A stretch of DNA of 40,339 nt from Pantoea brenneri (GCA_002095305.1 MIEI01000042.1:1-40339), one strand, 5' to 3'. Numbered from the stretch's first letter, positions 7,803-18,679 are shown. Notes: a model not told the origin generated them from the sequence alone. Numbers and translations are program-made.

Positions 7803-8948
7803 ATGGCATTTTTGCCTTTTTCACGCCCCGCGTTTGGCGATGAGGAACTGGCCGCCGTAAAAGCGGTTTTTGACTCCGGCTGGATAACCACCGGCGCGAA
7901 ATGCGCCGAGCTGGAGCAGGCATTTATTCAGCTGACCGGCAATCAGCATGCAATCGCCGTCAGTTCGGCGACGGCGGGGATGCACGTCACGCTGATGGCC
8001 CTCGGCATTCAGCCGGGCGATGAGGTGATTACCCCGTCGATGACCTGGGTTTCCACCCTCAATCTGATCACCCTGCTTGGGGCAACGCCGGTGATGATTG
8101 ATGTGGACCCGGATCATCTGATGGTGATGCCCGGGCAGATTGCCCGCGCCATCACGCCGCGCACCCGCGCCATTATACCGGTGCACTACGCCGGTGTGCC
8201 GGTGGATCTGGAGCCGATTTATCAGCTGGCGCGCCAGCACGGCATTGCGGTGATCGAAGACGCCGCCCATGCGGTCGGTACCACTTATCATGGCCAGCAT
8301 GTCGGGCATCAGGGCACCGCGATTTTTTCCTTTCATGCGATTAAAAATATCACCTGCGCGGAGGGCGGCTTGGTGGTGACGGATGACGCCGCGCTGGCCG
8401 ATCGGATCCGCAGCCTGAAGTTTCACGGTCTGGCGGTTGATGCCTTCGACCGCCAGACTCACGGCCGCCAGCCGCAGGCTGAAGTGATGATGCCGGGCTT
8501 TAAATACAACCTGCCTGACATCAGCGCCGCGATAGCGCTGGTGCAGTTAAAAAAACTGCCGGGTTTTATCGCGCGCCGCAGTGAGATTGCCCGGCGCTAT
8601 CTGGATGCCCTGCAAACGCTGCCGTTCACGCCACTGTCGCTGCCCGACTGGCCGCATCAGCATGCGTGGCATCTGTTTATTCTGCGCATCGATGAGTCGC
8701 GCTGCGGACTGTCACGCGATGCGTTTATGCAGGCGCTGAAAGCGCGGGAGATAGGATCGGGACTGCATTTCCGCGCTGCCCATACCCACAAATATTACCG
8801 TGAGCACTACCCGCAGCTGCGTTTGCCTGCCAGTGAACGCAACAGCCAGCAAATGTGTTCGATCCCGCTGTTCCCCGGCATGACCGATCAGGATGTGGAA
8901 CGGGTGATCGCGGCGTTGCATGACATTGCGGGAGCCTGTAATGCGTGA
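7803..8948 (+). CDS. arnB: UDP-4-amino-4-deoxy-L-arabinose aminotransferase
   Basis: This is a 381-residue PLP-dependent aminotransferase of the DegT/DnrJ/EryC1 family. It converts UDP-4-keto-pentose to UDP-L-Ara4N with glutamate as donor, in the cytoplasm. Visible features are the start [14 protein letters not shown], the EDAAHAVGT cofactor segment, and [15 protein letters not shown] with the Schiff-base Lys181. Length matches ArnB (about 379-385). A clear AGGAG site precedes ATG 7803. It is the first gene of the seven-gene arn operon and overlaps arnC by 8 bp. The operon adds L-Ara4N to lipid A, lowering negative charge and conferring resistance to polymyxin and cationic peptides. Confidence 0.97.
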   Translation: MAFLPFSRPAFGDEELAAVKAVFDSGWITTGAKCAELEQAFIQLTGNQHAIAVSSATAGMHVTLMALGIQPGDEVITPSMTWVSTLNLITLLGATPVMIDVDPDHLMVMPGQIARAITPRTRAIIPVHYAGVPVDLEPIYQLARQHGIAVIEDAAHAVGTTYHGQHVGHQGTAIFSFHAIKNITCAEGGLVVTDDAALADRIRSLKFHGLAVDAFDRQTHGRQPQAEVMMPGFKYNLPDISAAIALVQLKKLPGFIARRSEIARRYLDALQTLPFTPLSLPDWPHQHAWHLFILRIDESRCGLSRDAFMQALKAREIGSGLHFRAAHTHKYYREHYPQLRLPASERNSQQMCSIPLFPGMTDQDVERVIAALHDIAGACNA

Positions 8949-9936
8949 CGTAAAACCCATCAACCTGCTGTCCGTGGTTATCCCGGTCTACAACGAGCAG
9001 GAGAGTCTGCCTGAACTGATTCGCCGCACCCGCGCAGCCTGTGATCCGCTGGAACTGGAGTATGAAATCCTGCTGGTTGATGACGGCAGCAGCGATCGCT
9101 CAGCAGAGGTCATTGAACAGGCGGCAGCCCTTCCGGATAGCCCGGTGATTGGGGTGCTGCTCAACCGTAATTATGGTCAGCACTCCGCCATCATGGCGGG
9201 CTTCAGCCACGTCCGCGGCGACGTCATTGTCACGCTTGATGCCGATCTGCAAAATCCGCCGGAAGAGATCCCGCGGCTGGTTGACGCCGCCCGTCAGGGT
9301 TATGACGTGGTCGGGACCGTGCGGCAACAGCGGCAGGATAGCTGGTTCCGTCGTCAGGCCTCCCGCACCCTCAATCGGCTGATCCAGCGGGTGACCGGCC
9401 AGGCGATGGGCGATTACGGCTGCATGTTACGCGCCTACCGTCGTCATATTGTCGATGCGATGCTCAACTGCCACGAACGCAGCACCTTTATTCCGATACT
9501 GGCGAATACCTTTGCCCGCCACACCATTGAGCTGCCGGTCATCCACGCCGAACGGGCGTTTGGCGACTCGAAATACAGCTTCATGCGGCTGATCAACCTG
9601 ATGTATGACCTGGTGACCTGCCTGACCACCACGCCACTGCGCTTGCTCAGCGTGGTCGGCAGCCTGATTGCGCTGACCGGCTTCGCCTTTTCCCTGGTGT
9701 TAATTGTGCTGCGGCTGTTCTTTGGCGCCGCCTGGGCGGGCGACGGCGTTTTCGTGTTGTTCGCCGTGCTGTTCATGTTTATCGGCGCGCAGTTCGTCGG
9801 TATGGGCCTGCTCGGTGAGTATATCGGGCGTATTTATAACGATGTTCGGGCGCGTCCGCGCTATTTCGTTCAACGGGTTGTTAAGGCTCCGCAAGCGCCT
9901 TCAGTACAGCCATCAGTACAGGAAAGTTCACTATGA
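8941..9936 (+). CDS. arnC: Undecaprenyl-phosphate 4-deoxy-4-formamido-L-arabinose transferase
   Basis: This is a 331-residue family-2 glycosyltransferase that moves formylated L-Ara4N from UDP to undecaprenyl phosphate at the inner membrane. The N-terminal GT-A domain shows [24 protein letters not shown] and the metal-binding [13 protein letters not shown]. Two C-terminal transmembrane helices lie around 236-256 and 268-295, followed by [21 protein letters not shown], as in E. coli ArnC. ATG 8941 overlaps the arnB end; an upstream in-frame start at 8920 would add seven residues inside arnB and is less likely. The C-terminal tail is somewhat longer and richer in Ala/Pro/Gln than in E. coli. 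Confidence 0.97.
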   Translation: MRDVKPINLLSVVIPVYNEQESLPELIRRTRAACDPLELEYEILLVDDGSSDRSAEVIEQAAALPDSPVIGVLLNRNYGQHSAIMAGFSHVRGDVIVTLDADLQNPPEEIPRLVDAARQGYDVVGTVRQQRQDSWFRRQASRTLNRLIQRVTGQAMGDYGCMLRAYRRHIVDAMLNCHERSTFIPILANTFARHTIELPVIHAERAFGDSKYSFMRLINLMYDLVTCLTTTPLRLLSVVGSLIALTGFAFSLVLIVLRLFFGAAWAGDGVFVLFAVLFMFIGAQFVGMGLLGEYIGRIYNDVRARPRYFVQRVVKAPQAPSVQPSVQESSL

Positions 9937-11915
9937 AGACCCTCGTTTTCGCCTACCACGACATGGGCTGTGTTGGTATCACGGCGTTGCTGAATGCTGG
10001 CTATGAGATCGCCGCCATTTTTACCCACAACGATGAGGCGACCGAAAATCACTTTTTCGGATCGGTGGCGCGGCTGGCGGCTGAGCATGGTATCCCGGTC
10101 TATGCCCCGGACGAGGCGAACCATCCGATCTGGCTTGACCGCATCCGCACTCTGGCACCCGACATGATTTTTTCGTTCTACTACCGGCATCTGCTGAGCG
10201 ACGAGATTTTGCAGTGCGCCCGTCATGGCGCGTTTAATCTGCACGGTTCGCTGCTGCCAAAATATCGGGGCCGGGCACCGCTCAACTGGGCGTTGATCAA
10301 TGGCGAGCGCGAGACCGGCGTCACCCTGCACCGGATGGTGAAACGGGCCGATGCCGGTAATATCCTGGCGCAGCAGCGGGTGGCGATTGAGGATCAGGAC
10401 ACGGCGCTGACCCTGCACCGCAAACTGTCGGCGGCGGCGGAACAGCTGCTGAACGATCTGCTGCCCGATCTGCGTCGCGGGCAAATCAGCGAATGGCCGC
10501 AGGAGGAGAGCCAGGCTAGCCGGGTTGGACGGCGCACCGCCGAAGATGGCCGCATCGACTGGCATCAGCCGGCGCAGGCGATTCACAATCTGGTCAGGGC
10601 AGTCACCGATCCCTGGCCGGGCGCCTTCGCCTTTGCCGGCTCGGTAAAATTTATCGTCTGGAAGAGCCGGGTTCATCCGCAACAACACCACGCCAGGCCG
10701 GGCACGGTGCTGTCGAAACACCCTTTTCTGATCGCCTGTGGTGACGGCGCGCTGGAGATCCAGACCGGGCAGTCTGAGCATGGCGTCTACATGAACGGCA
10801 GCCAGCTGGCGCAAAGCTTAGGGATGGTGCCGGGCGCGCTGCTCTACTCGCAACCGCAGTCGGTACTGCAGCGCCGTACCCGGGTGTTGATCCTCGGCGT
10901 AAACGGCTTTATCGGTAACCATCTCACCGAACGGCTATTACAGGATGACCACTTTGAGGTTTATGGACTGGATATCAGTTCCGATGCCATCAGCCGTTTT
11001 CTCGATCATCCACACTTTCACTTTGTCGAGGGGGATATCGCTATCCATTCCGAGTGGATTGAGTACCACATTAAGAAATGTGACGTCATTCTGCCGCTGG
11101 TGGCGATTGCGACACCGATCGAATACACCCGTAATCCGCTGCGGGTGTTTGAGCTGGATTTCGAGGAGAACCTCAAAATCATCCGCGACTGCGTGAAGTA
11201 TCAAAAGCGCATCATTTTCCCCTCTACCTCGGAGGTGTACGGCATGTGTACCGACGCCAGCTTTGATGAGGACTGCTCCAATCTGGTGGTCGGACCGATT
11301 AACAAGCAGCGCTGGATCTATTCGGTATCAAAACAGCTGCTGGATCGGGTGATCTGGGCCTACGGCGAGAAAGAAGGGCTGCGTTTCACCCTGTTCCGTC
11401 CGTTCAACTGGATGGGACCGCGGCTGGATAACCTCAATGCGGCGCGCATCGGCAGTTCACGCGCCATCACCCAGTTGATCCTCAACCTGGTCGAGGGTTC
11501 TCCGATCAAGCTGATAGATGGCGGCAGGCAGAAGCGCTGCTTTACCGACATTCAGGATGGGGTGGAAGCGCTGTTCCGGATTATCGAAAACAAGCAGCAG
11601 AACTGTGATGGTCAAATCATCAACATTGGCAACCCGGATAACGAAGCCAGCATTAAAGAGCTGGCAGAGCAGCTGCTGGCCAGCTTCGAACGTCATCCAT
11701 TGCGTCACCAGTTCCCGCCGTTTGCCGGTTTCCGTGAGGTGGAGAGCAGCAGCTACTACGGCAAAGGCTATCAGGATGTCGAGCACCGCAAACCGGCGAT
11801 CCGCAACGCGCGCCGGCTGCTGGGCTGGACGCCGACCGTGACGATGGATACCACCATCGATAATACGCTCGACTTCTTCCTGCGAACCCTTGAGCAGCAG
11901 GCTGATCATCGATGA
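9933..11915 (+). CDS. arnA: Bifunctional UDP-L-Ara4N formyltransferase / UDP-glucuronate decarboxylase
   Basis: This is a 660-residue fusion enzyme, the same length as E. coli ArnA. The N-terminal domain (1-304) formylates UDP-L-Ara4N with 10-formyl-THF and has the catalytic residues Asn102 and His104 in [16 protein letters not shown] and the RADAGN motif. The C-terminal domain (about 314-660) is a short-chain dehydrogenase that oxidatively decarboxylates UDP-glucuronate; it has the NAD motif [12 protein letters not shown], the STSEVYGM loop with Ser/Glu, and [13 protein letters not shown] 9933 overlaps the arnC stop (ATGA), and its own stop overlaps arnD the same way. Nothing appears truncated or mutated at catalytic positions. 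Confidence 0.98.
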   Translation: MKTLVFAYHDMGCVGITALLNAGYEIAAIFTHNDEATENHFFGSVARLAAEHGIPVYAPDEANHPIWLDRIRTLAPDMIFSFYYRHLLSDEILQCARHGAFNLHGSLLPKYRGRAPLNWALINGERETGVTLHRMVKRADAGNILAQQRVAIEDQDTALTLHRKLSAAAEQLLNDLLPDLRRGQISEWPQEESQASRVGRRTAEDGRIDWHQPAQAIHNLVRAVTDPWPGAFAFAGSVKFIVWKSRVHPQQHHARPGTVLSKHPFLIACGDGALEIQTGQSEHGVYMNGSQLAQSLGMVPGALLYSQPQSVLQRRTRVLILGVNGFIGNHLTERLLQDDHFEVYGLDISSDAISRFLDHPHFHFVEGDIAIHSEWIEYHIKKCDVILPLVAIATPIEYTRNPLRVFELDFEENLKIIRDCVKYQKRIIFPSTSEVYGMCTDASFDEDCSNLVVGPINKQRWIYSVSKQLLDRVIWAYGEKEGLRFTLFRPFNWMGPRLDNLNAARIGSSRAITQLILNLVEGSPIKLIDGGRQKRCFTDIQDGVEALFRIIENKQQNCDGQIINIGNPDNEASIKELAEQLLASFERHPLRHQFPPFAGFREVESSSYYGKGYQDVEHRKPAIRNARRLLGWTPTVTMDTTIDNTLDFFLRTLEQQADHR

Positions 11916-12829
11916 AAAGGATCGGTCTGCGGATTGACGTGGATACCTGGCGCGGCACGCAGCAGGGCGTACCGGCGCTGCTGGCGCTGTTCAGGCAGCA
12001 CGCCATACGCGCCAGTTTTTTCTTCAGTGTCGGACCCGACAACATGGGACGCCATCTGTGGCGTCTGATTAAGCCGGCTTTTCTGTGGAAAATGATGCGT
12101 TCGCGCGCCGCCTCGCTGTACGGCTGGGACATCCTGCTGGCCGGCACCGCCTGGCCGGGCAAGCCGATTGGGCGCGGCCTGAGTCGCATTATGCAGGAGA
12201 CGGCCCGGCAGCATGAGGTCGGACTGCACGCCTGGGATCATTTTGCCTGGCAAACCTGGGCCGGTGTCTGGCCGGAAGAGAAACTGATTGAGCAGATAGC
12301 CCGCGGCAACGAGACGCTGAGCGAGATCCTGGGTCAGCCCATCAGCTGCTCGGCCGCCGCAGGCTGGCGCGCCGATGGGCGGGTGATGGCTGCTAAACAG
12401 AACTTTGGCTTTCACTACAACAGCGACTGCCGTGGCAGCGGCCCGTTCCTGCCGATACTGCCTGACGGGCAGCCCGGCACGGTACAGATACCGGTCACGC
12501 TGCCCACCTGGGATGAAGTAGTGGGCCGACAGGTCAGTGCGAACGGTTTCAATGGCTATATCCTCGAGCAGATGCTCTCCGCCGGGGAAACGCCGGTTTA
12601 CACCATTCATGCCGAGGTGGAAGGCATTGTCGGCTATCAGGACTTTGCCACGCTGCTGACGTGGGCGGGCCGCAACGGCATTGAGTTTTGCCCGTTAAGC
12701 GCGCTGTTGCCTGCCGATCTCTCAACCCTGCCGCGCGGCAAAGTGGTGAGAGGCGAAATTGCCGGGCGGGAAGGGTGGCTGGGCTGTCAGAAACTGATTG
12801 ATGAGGTGAAAGAGCCCCGATGCGGATAA
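11912..12829 (+). CDS. arnD: 4-deoxy-4-formamido-L-arabinose-phosphoundecaprenol deformylase
   Basis: This 305-residue member of the polysaccharide deacetylase (NodB) superfamily removes the formyl group from undecaprenyl-phosphate-L-Ara4FN at the inner membrane. Visible are the metal-binding start [11 protein letters not shown], the [13 protein letters not shown] segment, [11 protein letters not shown] with the metal histidines, and [11 protein letters not shown]. Start and stop codons overlap arnA and arnT respectively. Length is close to the family norm (about 296-300). Confidence 0.97.
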   Translation: MKRIGLRIDVDTWRGTQQGVPALLALFRQHAIRASFFFSVGPDNMGRHLWRLIKPAFLWKMMRSRAASLYGWDILLAGTAWPGKPIGRGLSRIMQETARQHEVGLHAWDHFAWQTWAGVWPEEKLIEQIARGNETLSEILGQPISCSAAAGWRADGRVMAAKQNFGFHYNSDCRGSGPFLPILPDGQPGTVQIPVTLPTWDEVVGRQVSANGFNGYILEQMLSAGETPVYTIHAEVEGIVGYQDFATLLTWAGRNGIEFCPLSALLPADLSTLPRGKVVRGEIAGREGWLGCQKLIDEVKEPRCG

Positions 12830-14481
12830 CCAGCAAACGGCTGCTTTTTTTGGGTTTTTTTGCCCTGTATTACCTGATCCCGCCGATGTTTCGCGATCTC
12901 TGGCAGCCGGATGAAACCCGCTATGCTGAGATCAGCCGCGAGATGCTGGCGACCGGTGACTGGGTGGTACCGCATTTTTTCGGCCTGCGCTATTTTGAAA
13001 AGCCCGTGGCGGGCTATTGGGTCAACACGCTGTGCCAGTGGCTGTTTGGTCACACTCTTTTTGGCGTGCGGGCCGGATCGATAATCACTACCACGCTGAC
13101 CGCCGCGCTCATTTACTGGCTGGGCAAACGGCTGTTTGATTCACGGCGTACGGCAGCGGTGGGCGCGGTGATTTTCCTCAGCTCTCTGTTGGTTTACGGC
13201 ATCGGTACCTATGCGGTGCTCGATCCGATGCTGATGCTGTGGCTGGCGGCGGCGATGTGCAGCTACTGGCTGGCAACCCAATCTGACGCGCGCACCACCC
13301 GGGTCGGTGGCTACCTGCTGCTCGGCCTCGCCTGCGGTATGGGATTCATGACCAAAGGATTTCTGGCGCTGGCGGTGCCGGTGCTGGCGATTCTGCCGTG
13401 GGCGGTCTGGCGTCGGCGGGGCACTGAACTGCTGTTCTATGGTCCGCTGGCGGTGCTGGCGGCTGCCGCGATTAGCGCACCCTGGGCGCTGGCGATCTGG
13501 CATCAGGCGCCCGATTTCTGGCACTACTTCTTCTGGGTTGAGCATATTCAGCGTTTTGCCGAACCGAATGCGCAACACAAAGCGCCATTCTGGTATTACC
13601 TGCCGGTTTTACTGCTGGGGACGTTACCCTGGCTGGGACTGCTGCCCGGTGCGCTGATGACGGGCTGGCGCGAAGGTCAGTATCAGGCTGCCGCACGTTA
13701 TCTGCTGAGCTGGACGGTGATGCCGCTGCTGTTTTTTAGCCTGGCAAAAGGCAAACTGCCGACCTATATTCTGCCCTGTTTTGTGCCGCTGTCGCTGCTG
13801 ATGGCGCACTACGGACTACAGACGGCGCAGCGGGCGGGGCGGGCGCTGAAGATCAACGGCTGGCTGAATGCCCTGTATGGCGTGGTGATGCTGGCTGCTT
13901 TGCTACTGGTGCTGGCACCGTGGAGCCTGACACACCATCCGCTGTTTGCGCCGGATGAAAACAGCAAGCTGGCGCTGGCGGCGCTGGCGTTCCTCAGCTG
14001 GTCGCTGATCGGCCTGTACAGCACCCGTTACGCCAGCCATCGCTGGCAGGCAGCGGCGCTTTGCCCGTTAGTCGTTGCGCTGACGATCGGCCCTGTGATC
14101 CCGGATAAAATACGTGATGCCAAGCAGCCACAGCATTTTGTGGCGGCAATCAGCGATCGGCTGGCCGGCAGCCGTTATATTCTGGCGGATAATCCGGGCG
14201 TCGCCGCGGCGGTTGCCTGGCATCTGCGGCGCAGCGATATCGGTTTTTATGACCAGAAAGGCGAACTGGAATATGGGCTGGGCTATCCGGATGCGCAATC
14301 CCGCTTTGTCAGCGAGGCCGCTCTGGGCGGCTGGCTCGCGGCGCATCGCCGTACCGGTAGCGTGTCGTTGCTGTTGCTGGTTGATTCGGTGCACAGCGAT
14401 ATCGGAGCGGCGATCCCGGTACCGGATGCGGTTTATCGTCAGGGCAGACTGGTCAGCCTCTATTATGGTCAGACTCCCTGA
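12820..14481 (+). CDS. arnT: Undecaprenyl-phosphate-L-Ara4N:lipid A transferase
   Basis: This is a 553-residue integral-membrane GT83 glycosyltransferase, matching E. coli ArnT (550). It transfers L-Ara4N from undecaprenyl phosphate to the lipid A phosphates on the periplasmic face. The periplasmic loop with [16 protein letters not shown] carries the conserved acidic residues, and [16 protein letters not shown] follows. About a dozen hydrophobic helices occupy residues 7-420, then a C-terminal periplasmic domain. It starts 10 bp inside arnD, and its TGA overlaps the arnE ATG by one base. Confidence 0.97.
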   Translation: MRITSKRLLFLGFFALYYLIPPMFRDLWQPDETRYAEISREMLATGDWVVPHFFGLRYFEKPVAGYWVNTLCQWLFGHTLFGVRAGSIITTTLTAALIYWLGKRLFDSRRTAAVGAVIFLSSLLVYGIGTYAVLDPMLMLWLAAAMCSYWLATQSDARTTRVGGYLLLGLACGMGFMTKGFLALAVPVLAILPWAVWRRRGTELLFYGPLAVLAAAAISAPWALAIWHQAPDFWHYFFWVEHIQRFAEPNAQHKAPFWYYLPVLLLGTLPWLGLLPGALMTGWREGQYQAAARYLLSWTVMPLLFFSLAKGKLPTYILPCFVPLSLLMAHYGLQTAQRAGRALKINGWLNALYGVVMLAALLLVLAPWSLTHHPLFAPDENSKLALAALAFLSWSLIGLYSTRYASHRWQAAALCPLVVALTIGPVIPDKIRDAKQPQHFVAAISDRLAGSRYILADNPGVAAAVAWHLRRSDIGFYDQKGELEYGLGYPDAQSRFVSEAALGGWLAAHRRTGSVSLLLLVDSVHSDIGAAIPVPDAVYRQGRLVSLYYGQTP

Positions 14482-14804
14482 TGGTGCTGCTGATTGTGCT
14501 GGTGAGCCTGCTCAGCTGCAGCGCGCAGCTGTGTCAGAAACAGGCCACGCGGGTCAGCGGTTCCCGGCTGGCGGTTTCTGGCTGGCTGGCGGGCAGCGTA
14601 ATGCTGCTGGGGATCGCTATGATCCTGTGGCTGGCGGTGTTGCAGCGGGTGCCGGTCAGCCAGGCGTATCCGATGCTGAGCCTCAATTTTATCTTTGTTG
14701 CGCTGGCGGCGCGCATCATCTGGCGTGAGCGCCTGACGCTGCGCCAGATCGGCGGCACGCTGCTGGTGGTAATTGGGGTGACGCTGATGGGCAGCCAGCT
14801 ATGA
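14481..14804 (+). CDS. arnE: Undecaprenyl-phosphate-L-Ara4N flippase subunit ArnE
   Basis: This is a 107-residue, four-helix membrane protein of the small multidrug-resistance (EmrE-like) fold. With ArnF it flips undecaprenyl-phosphate-L-Ara4N to the periplasmic side. Typical features are SCSAQLCQKQAT near the start, VPVSQAYPMLSLNFIFVALA in the third helix, and GVTLMGS at the C-terminus. ATG 14481 overlaps the arnT stop. Size matches the family (about 111). Confidence 0.95.
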   Translation: MVLLIVLVSLLSCSAQLCQKQATRVSGSRLAVSGWLAGSVMLLGIAMILWLAVLQRVPVSQAYPMLSLNFIFVALAARIIWRERLTLRQIGGTLLVVIGVTLMGSQL

Positions 14805-15169
14805 AAGGCTACGGCTGGATAGCGGGCAGCGTGCTGCTGGTGTCAGCGGCCCAACTGATGATGCGCTGGGCAATGCCGCAACTGCCCGATTTGTATGGAC
14901 CGATCTCATCCGGCAATCCGTTTGCCCTGTTGCCGGTTCTGCTGCTGATGGTCGGGCTCGTGGCCTACGGATTGTCGATGTTGTGCTGGCTACGGGCGCT
15001 GCACAGTTTTCCGCTCAGCCGGATTTATCCCCTGCTGAGCCTGAGCTATGTGCTGGTGTGGCTGGCGGCTGTCAGCCTGCCATTTTTCCATGAACCTTTT
15101 AGCTGGCGCGGGCTGGCAGGTATCGCCGTTATCATTCTCGGGGTAACGTGTCTGGTGCTGGAGGAATAA
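14801..15169 (+). CDS. arnF: Undecaprenyl-phosphate-L-Ara4N flippase subunit ArnF
   Basis: This is a 122-residue, four-helix EmrE-like membrane protein and the last gene of the arn operon. It contains SAAQLMMRWAMPQLP, a central FPLSRIYPLLSLSYVLVWL segment and a terminal GVTCLVLEE. ATG 14801 overlaps the arnE stop (ATGA). With ArnE it forms the flippase heterodimer. A 12-bp perfect stem-loop lies 39 bp after its stop. Confidence 0.95.
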   Translation: MKGYGWIAGSVLLVSAAQLMMRWAMPQLPDLYGPISSGNPFALLPVLLLMVGLVAYGLSMLCWLRALHSFPLSRIYPLLSLSYVLVWLAAVSLPFFHEPFSWRGLAGIAVIILGVTCLVLEE

Positions 15170-15527
15170 AACCTTCACCACCCCGGCCGCTCGCGTCACT
15201 TTACTGTGGTCAGACGGCAACGGACGCATCTGCCGTCTGACCAGGCAATGCCGGTCTTTTACTGCAGTTTATCGGCGGGGAAAGGTTTGCCGGTCCGTTC
15301 CCTCTCTACTCTTACGTCCATCCCCATTCCCGGTGGTTACCCTGCTGTCCCGACTGGCGCGGTGATGAAATTGCGCCACGCCTGCCGGTTATCATTTTCA
15401 CTGCTAATGTCGTTTTGATTACCCTTTTCGCGCGCGCATTCACGTTCTGCAGCTGGCGAAATTATCATTTCCGTGTTAAATCTGCTTTTTATTATCGTTT
15501 TTCGTCTTCTGATAAAGGATTTAACCC
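15170..15527. other. Intergenic region after the arn operon
   Basis: Besides the stem-loop at 15208-15242 this 358-bp stretch shows no protein gene or recognised RNA. Small reading frames here have no ribosome binding site or family match. The last 100 bp, AT-richer, should hold the promoter of the Fic gene. Confidence 0.55.
15208..15242 (+). terminator. 12-bp perfect stem-loop after arnF
   Basis: GGTCAGACGGCA (15208-15219) pairs perfectly with TGCCGTCTGACC (15231-15242) over an 11-nt loop. The stem is very stable, but no T-tract follows on either strand, so it may stop or protect the arn mRNA rather than act as a classical intrinsic terminator. Confidence 0.6.
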
Positions 15528-17057
15528 ATGCTGGTCGGTTTTAAAGCGCTGTCTGAACGTTATGCTATTGAACTGGCGCAACCGCTGCGTGTGGCGTCCT
15601 TTATCGGCACCGTACGATCCCGCCACGAGAGTCAGGGGCAGATAGAGAACCGCTATCCGCCGAGCTACCGCCCGGAAGACGATATTGCTGGTCACTTCGC
15701 CTTTGGTCTCAAATATGAAGAGATCCATCTGGAGTTTTTTGCCCGCCTGTTTGCAGCCATCGGCCCCGAACCGCTGGAGAACTGGTGCCGCCGTGAGCCT
15801 TACGGGCAATATGCGCGCCGCGCCGGTTTTTTCTATGAGTGGCTGACCGGCGAGACGCTGGCAGTGCCGGATGTGACCAACGGCGGCTATGTGGATGCGA
15901 TTTCATCCAAGGCCTACCTGACCCGCACCAGCCTCAAGCGGTCAAAACGCTGGCGCATCAATGACAATCTGCCTGGCAGCATTGATTTCTGCCCGATAGT
16001 GCGTCGGACGGCTGCCACCGAACAGGCGCTGGCTTTTGATCTGCAGAGCGCCCTCGCAGAGCTGGATAATGCGTTTGGTGCCGATATCCTGCTGCGTACC
16101 GCCAGCTGGCTGACGTTTAAGGAATCCCGCGCCAGCTTTCTGATAGAGAAAGAGGCCAGCCAGGCCGATCGTATTCAGCGTTTTGCGCACGTCATTGCGC
16201 AATATTGCGGCCAGCTTGACGATCCGCTCAGCGATGCCAGTCTGCACACCCTGCAGAAGGGCATTCTCGGTCACGATGCGCTCGGACTGGGGCTGCGCCG
16301 CTCGCCGGTATTTGTCGGTCAGGCGACAATGCGCGAAGATATCGTCCATTACATTGCGCCGCAGTTTAGCGATGTTCCACGTTTTATGCAGGGCCTGAAA
16401 GCCTTCGAGCAGGCAACGCGCGGGGCAGAACCGCTGGCGCGGGCTGGCGTGATCGCTTTTGGTTTTGTCTATATCCATCCGATGCGCGATGGTAATGGCC
16501 GCATCCACCGCTTTTTAATCAACGATACGCTGATCCGCGACCATGCCGTGCCGGAGGGCGTTATTCTGCCGGTCTCGGCTACCATCACCAGTTCACTTGA
16601 TTTCCGCGCTGGCTACGATCGCACGCTGGACGTTTTTTCAAAACGGCTGATGCGGCGCTACGCCGGCAGCTATCGGTTTGCTGAACTGATCACCTATGAA
16701 GATGGCACGCTGAGTAACTTTGTTTTCACTGACTATGACGATGCGCGTTTTGCCTGGCGTTATCCCGACCTGACCGAACAGGTGCTGTATACCGCCCGGG
16801 TGGTCGAGCATACGGTGCGAACCGAAATGGCAGATGAGGCCAGAGTGCTGGTGATTTTTCAGCGGGCGCAGGAGCGGTTGAAAGAGGTGATTGAGATGCC
16901 CGATCAGGATGCCAGCCGCATCATCCGTTCGCTGAAAGAGAATGGCTGGCAGGTTTCCGGCAAACTGAAAAAGGCCTTCCCGCAGCTTGATGATGCCGAA
17001 AAAGCCCAGCGGATTATCGCGGCAGTCAGATCGGCGTTTGAAGAGCCGGTGCGCTAG
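15528..17057 (+). CDS. Fic-domain protein (predicted AMP transferase)
   Basis: This is a 509-residue Fic protein. The core motif HPMRDGNGRIHR starts at His317 and matches HPFxDGNGRxxR, so the catalytic His and the anion-binding residues are intact; such enzymes transfer AMP or another nucleotide to target hydroxyls. An inhibition-helix-like motif Ser203-FLI-Glu207 precedes the core, with Glu207 as the likely ATP-blocking residue of class II Fic proteins. The N-terminal 190 residues resemble the extra domain of larger Fic proteins, and the C-terminal 130 residues may be a winged helix. An AAAGGA site precedes ATG 15528. No antitoxin gene is adjacent, consistent with self-inhibition. The target is unknown. 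Confidence 0.9.
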   Translation: MLVGFKALSERYAIELAQPLRVASFIGTVRSRHESQGQIENRYPPSYRPEDDIAGHFAFGLKYEEIHLEFFARLFAAIGPEPLENWCRREPYGQYARRAGFFYEWLTGETLAVPDVTNGGYVDAISSKAYLTRTSLKRSKRWRINDNLPGSIDFCPIVRRTAATEQALAFDLQSALAELDNAFGADILLRTASWLTFKESRASFLIEKEASQADRIQRFAHVIAQYCGQLDDPLSDASLHTLQKGILGHDALGLGLRRSPVFVGQATMREDIVHYIAPQFSDVPRFMQGLKAFEQATRGAEPLARAGVIAFGFVYIHPMRDGNGRIHRFLINDTLIRDHAVPEGVILPVSATITSSLDFRAGYDRTLDVFSKRLMRRYAGSYRFAELITYEDGTLSNFVFTDYDDARFAWRYPDLTEQVLYTARVVEHTVRTEMADEARVLVIFQRAQERLKEVIEMPDQDASRIIRSLKENGWQVSGKLKKAFPQLDDAEKAQRIIAAVRSAFEEPVR

Positions 17058-17089
17058 GCGGCAGCGTCTGTGGCAGGGCTATCAGGCCA

Positions 17090-18034
17090 TTAGCCGACCG
17101 GCTGGGCTTGCCGGTTAAGCGTCAGATTCTGTCGCTGGATGCTCTGAAAAATATTGTTCTTCAGCCAGTCGGTAGAGGATTTCTTGCCGCTGCGTTGGTG
17201 GGAAAAGATTTTTACCGTAAAAGGGGGCGCATGGAAGGGCAATCTGAAGATTCTGACCTGCGCGACCGGCGCAATTCTACCGGCGACAAAGGAGGGAATA
17301 GCCATCAGCAATTCACTCTCCGCCACAATGTGCGGCGAACTGAGCATTGACGGGGTTTTGAGCGCGATCCGGCGCGTCAGCCCAAGCCGGGCAAGATGCG
17401 TATCCAGCAGCCCTTTTTTTTCATTCCACGGCGTCACCACCAGATGACCAGCGGCCAGATACTCCTCAAGCGTCAGGCTCTGGCGATTGATGTTACCGAT
17501 CACCACAAATTCATCGCTGAATAAATCCACCTCATCCAGATCCTGATGCCGGACATCATCCGGCTCGCTAAAACTCAACGCCAGGTCAACCTCACCGGCC
17601 AGTAATTCTGTCAGCGCCGGGTTGTGCGGCAGGTGGCAGAGTTCGAAATTAACGCCGGGCGCGGTTTTTTCCAGCGCTTTGATCAGTTCCGGAAAGATAC
17701 AAAAAGCGGTGTAGTCCGTTACGGCAACCCGAAAAGATTGGGTGCTGGTCCGGGGATCAAAGGGTTGTACCGGGCTGAGATGCTGATTGAGCACCGCGAG
17801 TGAGGCAGCAATATGCGGTGCCAGCTGGTGCGCAAAGACGCTGGGACACATCTTATGCCCTTCGCGATAGAACAGCGGATCTTTCAGGAATTCACGCAGG
17901 CGGGTTAACGCATGGCTTAACGCAGAAGTACTCATGGCGAGTTCAACCGCAGCCAGCCTGACAGAGCGGTGGCGGTAGACGGCATCGAAAACAGGCAGAA
18001 GATTGAGATCGAGACGTCTCAGCACATGATGCAT
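17090..18034 (-). CDS. LysR-type transcriptional regulator
   Basis: This is a 314-residue LysR-family protein. The N-terminal winged helix-turn-helix covers about residues 5-65 (RRLDLNLLPVFDAVYRHRSV, then STSALSHALTRLREFLKDPLF), and the substrate-binding domain covers 90-300. The start resembles the NodD/PcpR-like LysR branch. ATG 18034 has AGGTG at good spacing; a GTG nine bases upstream is less likely because it overlaps that site. The gene is divergent from the GNAT gene, 94 bp away, and convergent with the fic gene. The GNAT and downstream amidase are the obvious candidate targets. The inducer is unknown. Confidence 0.9.
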   Translation of the reverse strand: MHHVLRRLDLNLLPVFDAVYRHRSVRLAAVELAMSTSALSHALTRLREFLKDPLFYREGHKMCPSVFAHQLAPHIAASLAVLNQHLSPVQPFDPRTSTQSFRVAVTDYTAFCIFPELIKALEKTAPGVNFELCHLPHNPALTELLAGEVDLALSFSEPDDVRHQDLDEVDLFSDEFVVIGNINRQSLTLEEYLAAGHLVVTPWNEKKGLLDTHLARLGLTRRIALKTPSMLSSPHIVAESELLMAIPSFVAGRIAPVAQVRIFRLPFHAPPFTVKIFSHQRSGKKSSTDWLKNNIFQSIQRQNLTLNRQAQPVG

Positions 18035-18128
18035 GAAATTCACCTGTAATTGATTTTATTGCACTTAATTCATTAAAGAATAGCGATTATCCTTACGGGC
18101 ATCAAACAGTACTGATCAGAGAATATTT

Positions 18129-18617
18129 ATGAGCGTGATTATTCGCCAGGCCAGCCCGGAAGATACGGATGCCCTCTATAACATGATCAACGGCTTATCC
18201 GTATACAGCGAAGCCCCCCTGCAGGCGATACCGGACGCTGACGAAATCAGACACGCCCTGTTTGGAGCTGACAGCACAGCAGAAGCCTACATCTGTGAAA
18301 TTGAGGGGGTGATTGCAGGTTACTGCGTCATTTCGATGAGCTTTTCAACCTGGATTGGCCGCCAGAGCCTGAATATGGAAGACCTCTACTTTACGCCTGA
18401 TTATCGCGGCAGAGGTGCGGGCAAAGCGATGCTCCATTACGTTGCTCAGCTGGCAGTCAGCCGGCAATGCAGCCGGATTGAGTGGAATGTGCTGGACTGG
18501 GATAAATCCGCGAAAGATTTTTATCAGAGTATTGATGCACTTCCGCTGAGTGAATGGGTGCGCTACCGGCTGGATGGCCCGGCGCTGGCGCGATTTGCCT
18601 CACGTGAACTCAACTGA
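18129..18617 (+). CDS. GNAT-family N-acetyltransferase
   Basis: This is a 162-residue acetyltransferase. The acetyl-CoA-binding motif A is seen as LYFTPDYRGRGAGKAML (R-G-x-G-x-G/A, about residues 91-107), preceded by the MED strand, and motif B is NVLDWDKSAKDFYQSI, typical of the family's diamine/polyamine or amine acetylating branch. The C-terminal LSEWVRYRLDG is common in SpeG/diamine-acetyltransferase-like proteins. It is divergent from the LysR gene. The substrate is not determinable from sequence. Confidence 0.9.
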   Translation: MSVIIRQASPEDTDALYNMINGLSVYSEAPLQAIPDADEIRHALFGADSTAEAYICEIEGVIAGYCVISMSFSTWIGRQSLNMEDLYFTPDYRGRGAGKAMLHYVAQLAVSRQCSRIEWNVLDWDKSAKDFYQSIDALPLSEWVRYRLDGPALARFASRELN

Positions 18618-18652
18618 ACCAATTTGTAAAAACCGGCCGGCCCGTCCCGTGG

Positions 18653-18679
18653 CAGGATGATCTCAGCCGCCTCATCCTG
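18653..18679 (+). repeat. Hairpin between GNAT and amidase genes
   Basis: CAGGATGA (18653-18660) and TCATCCTG (18672-18679) form a perfect 8-bp stem, flanked by CCCGTCCC and GGGCGGG that can extend it imperfectly, then GAAAAG. It may end the acetyltransferase transcript or separate expression of the two genes. Confidence 0.45.

Noticed and set aside
9870..10814. 314-codon minus-strand frame
   Set aside because: Antisense to the well-identified arnA; a high-GC shadow frame.
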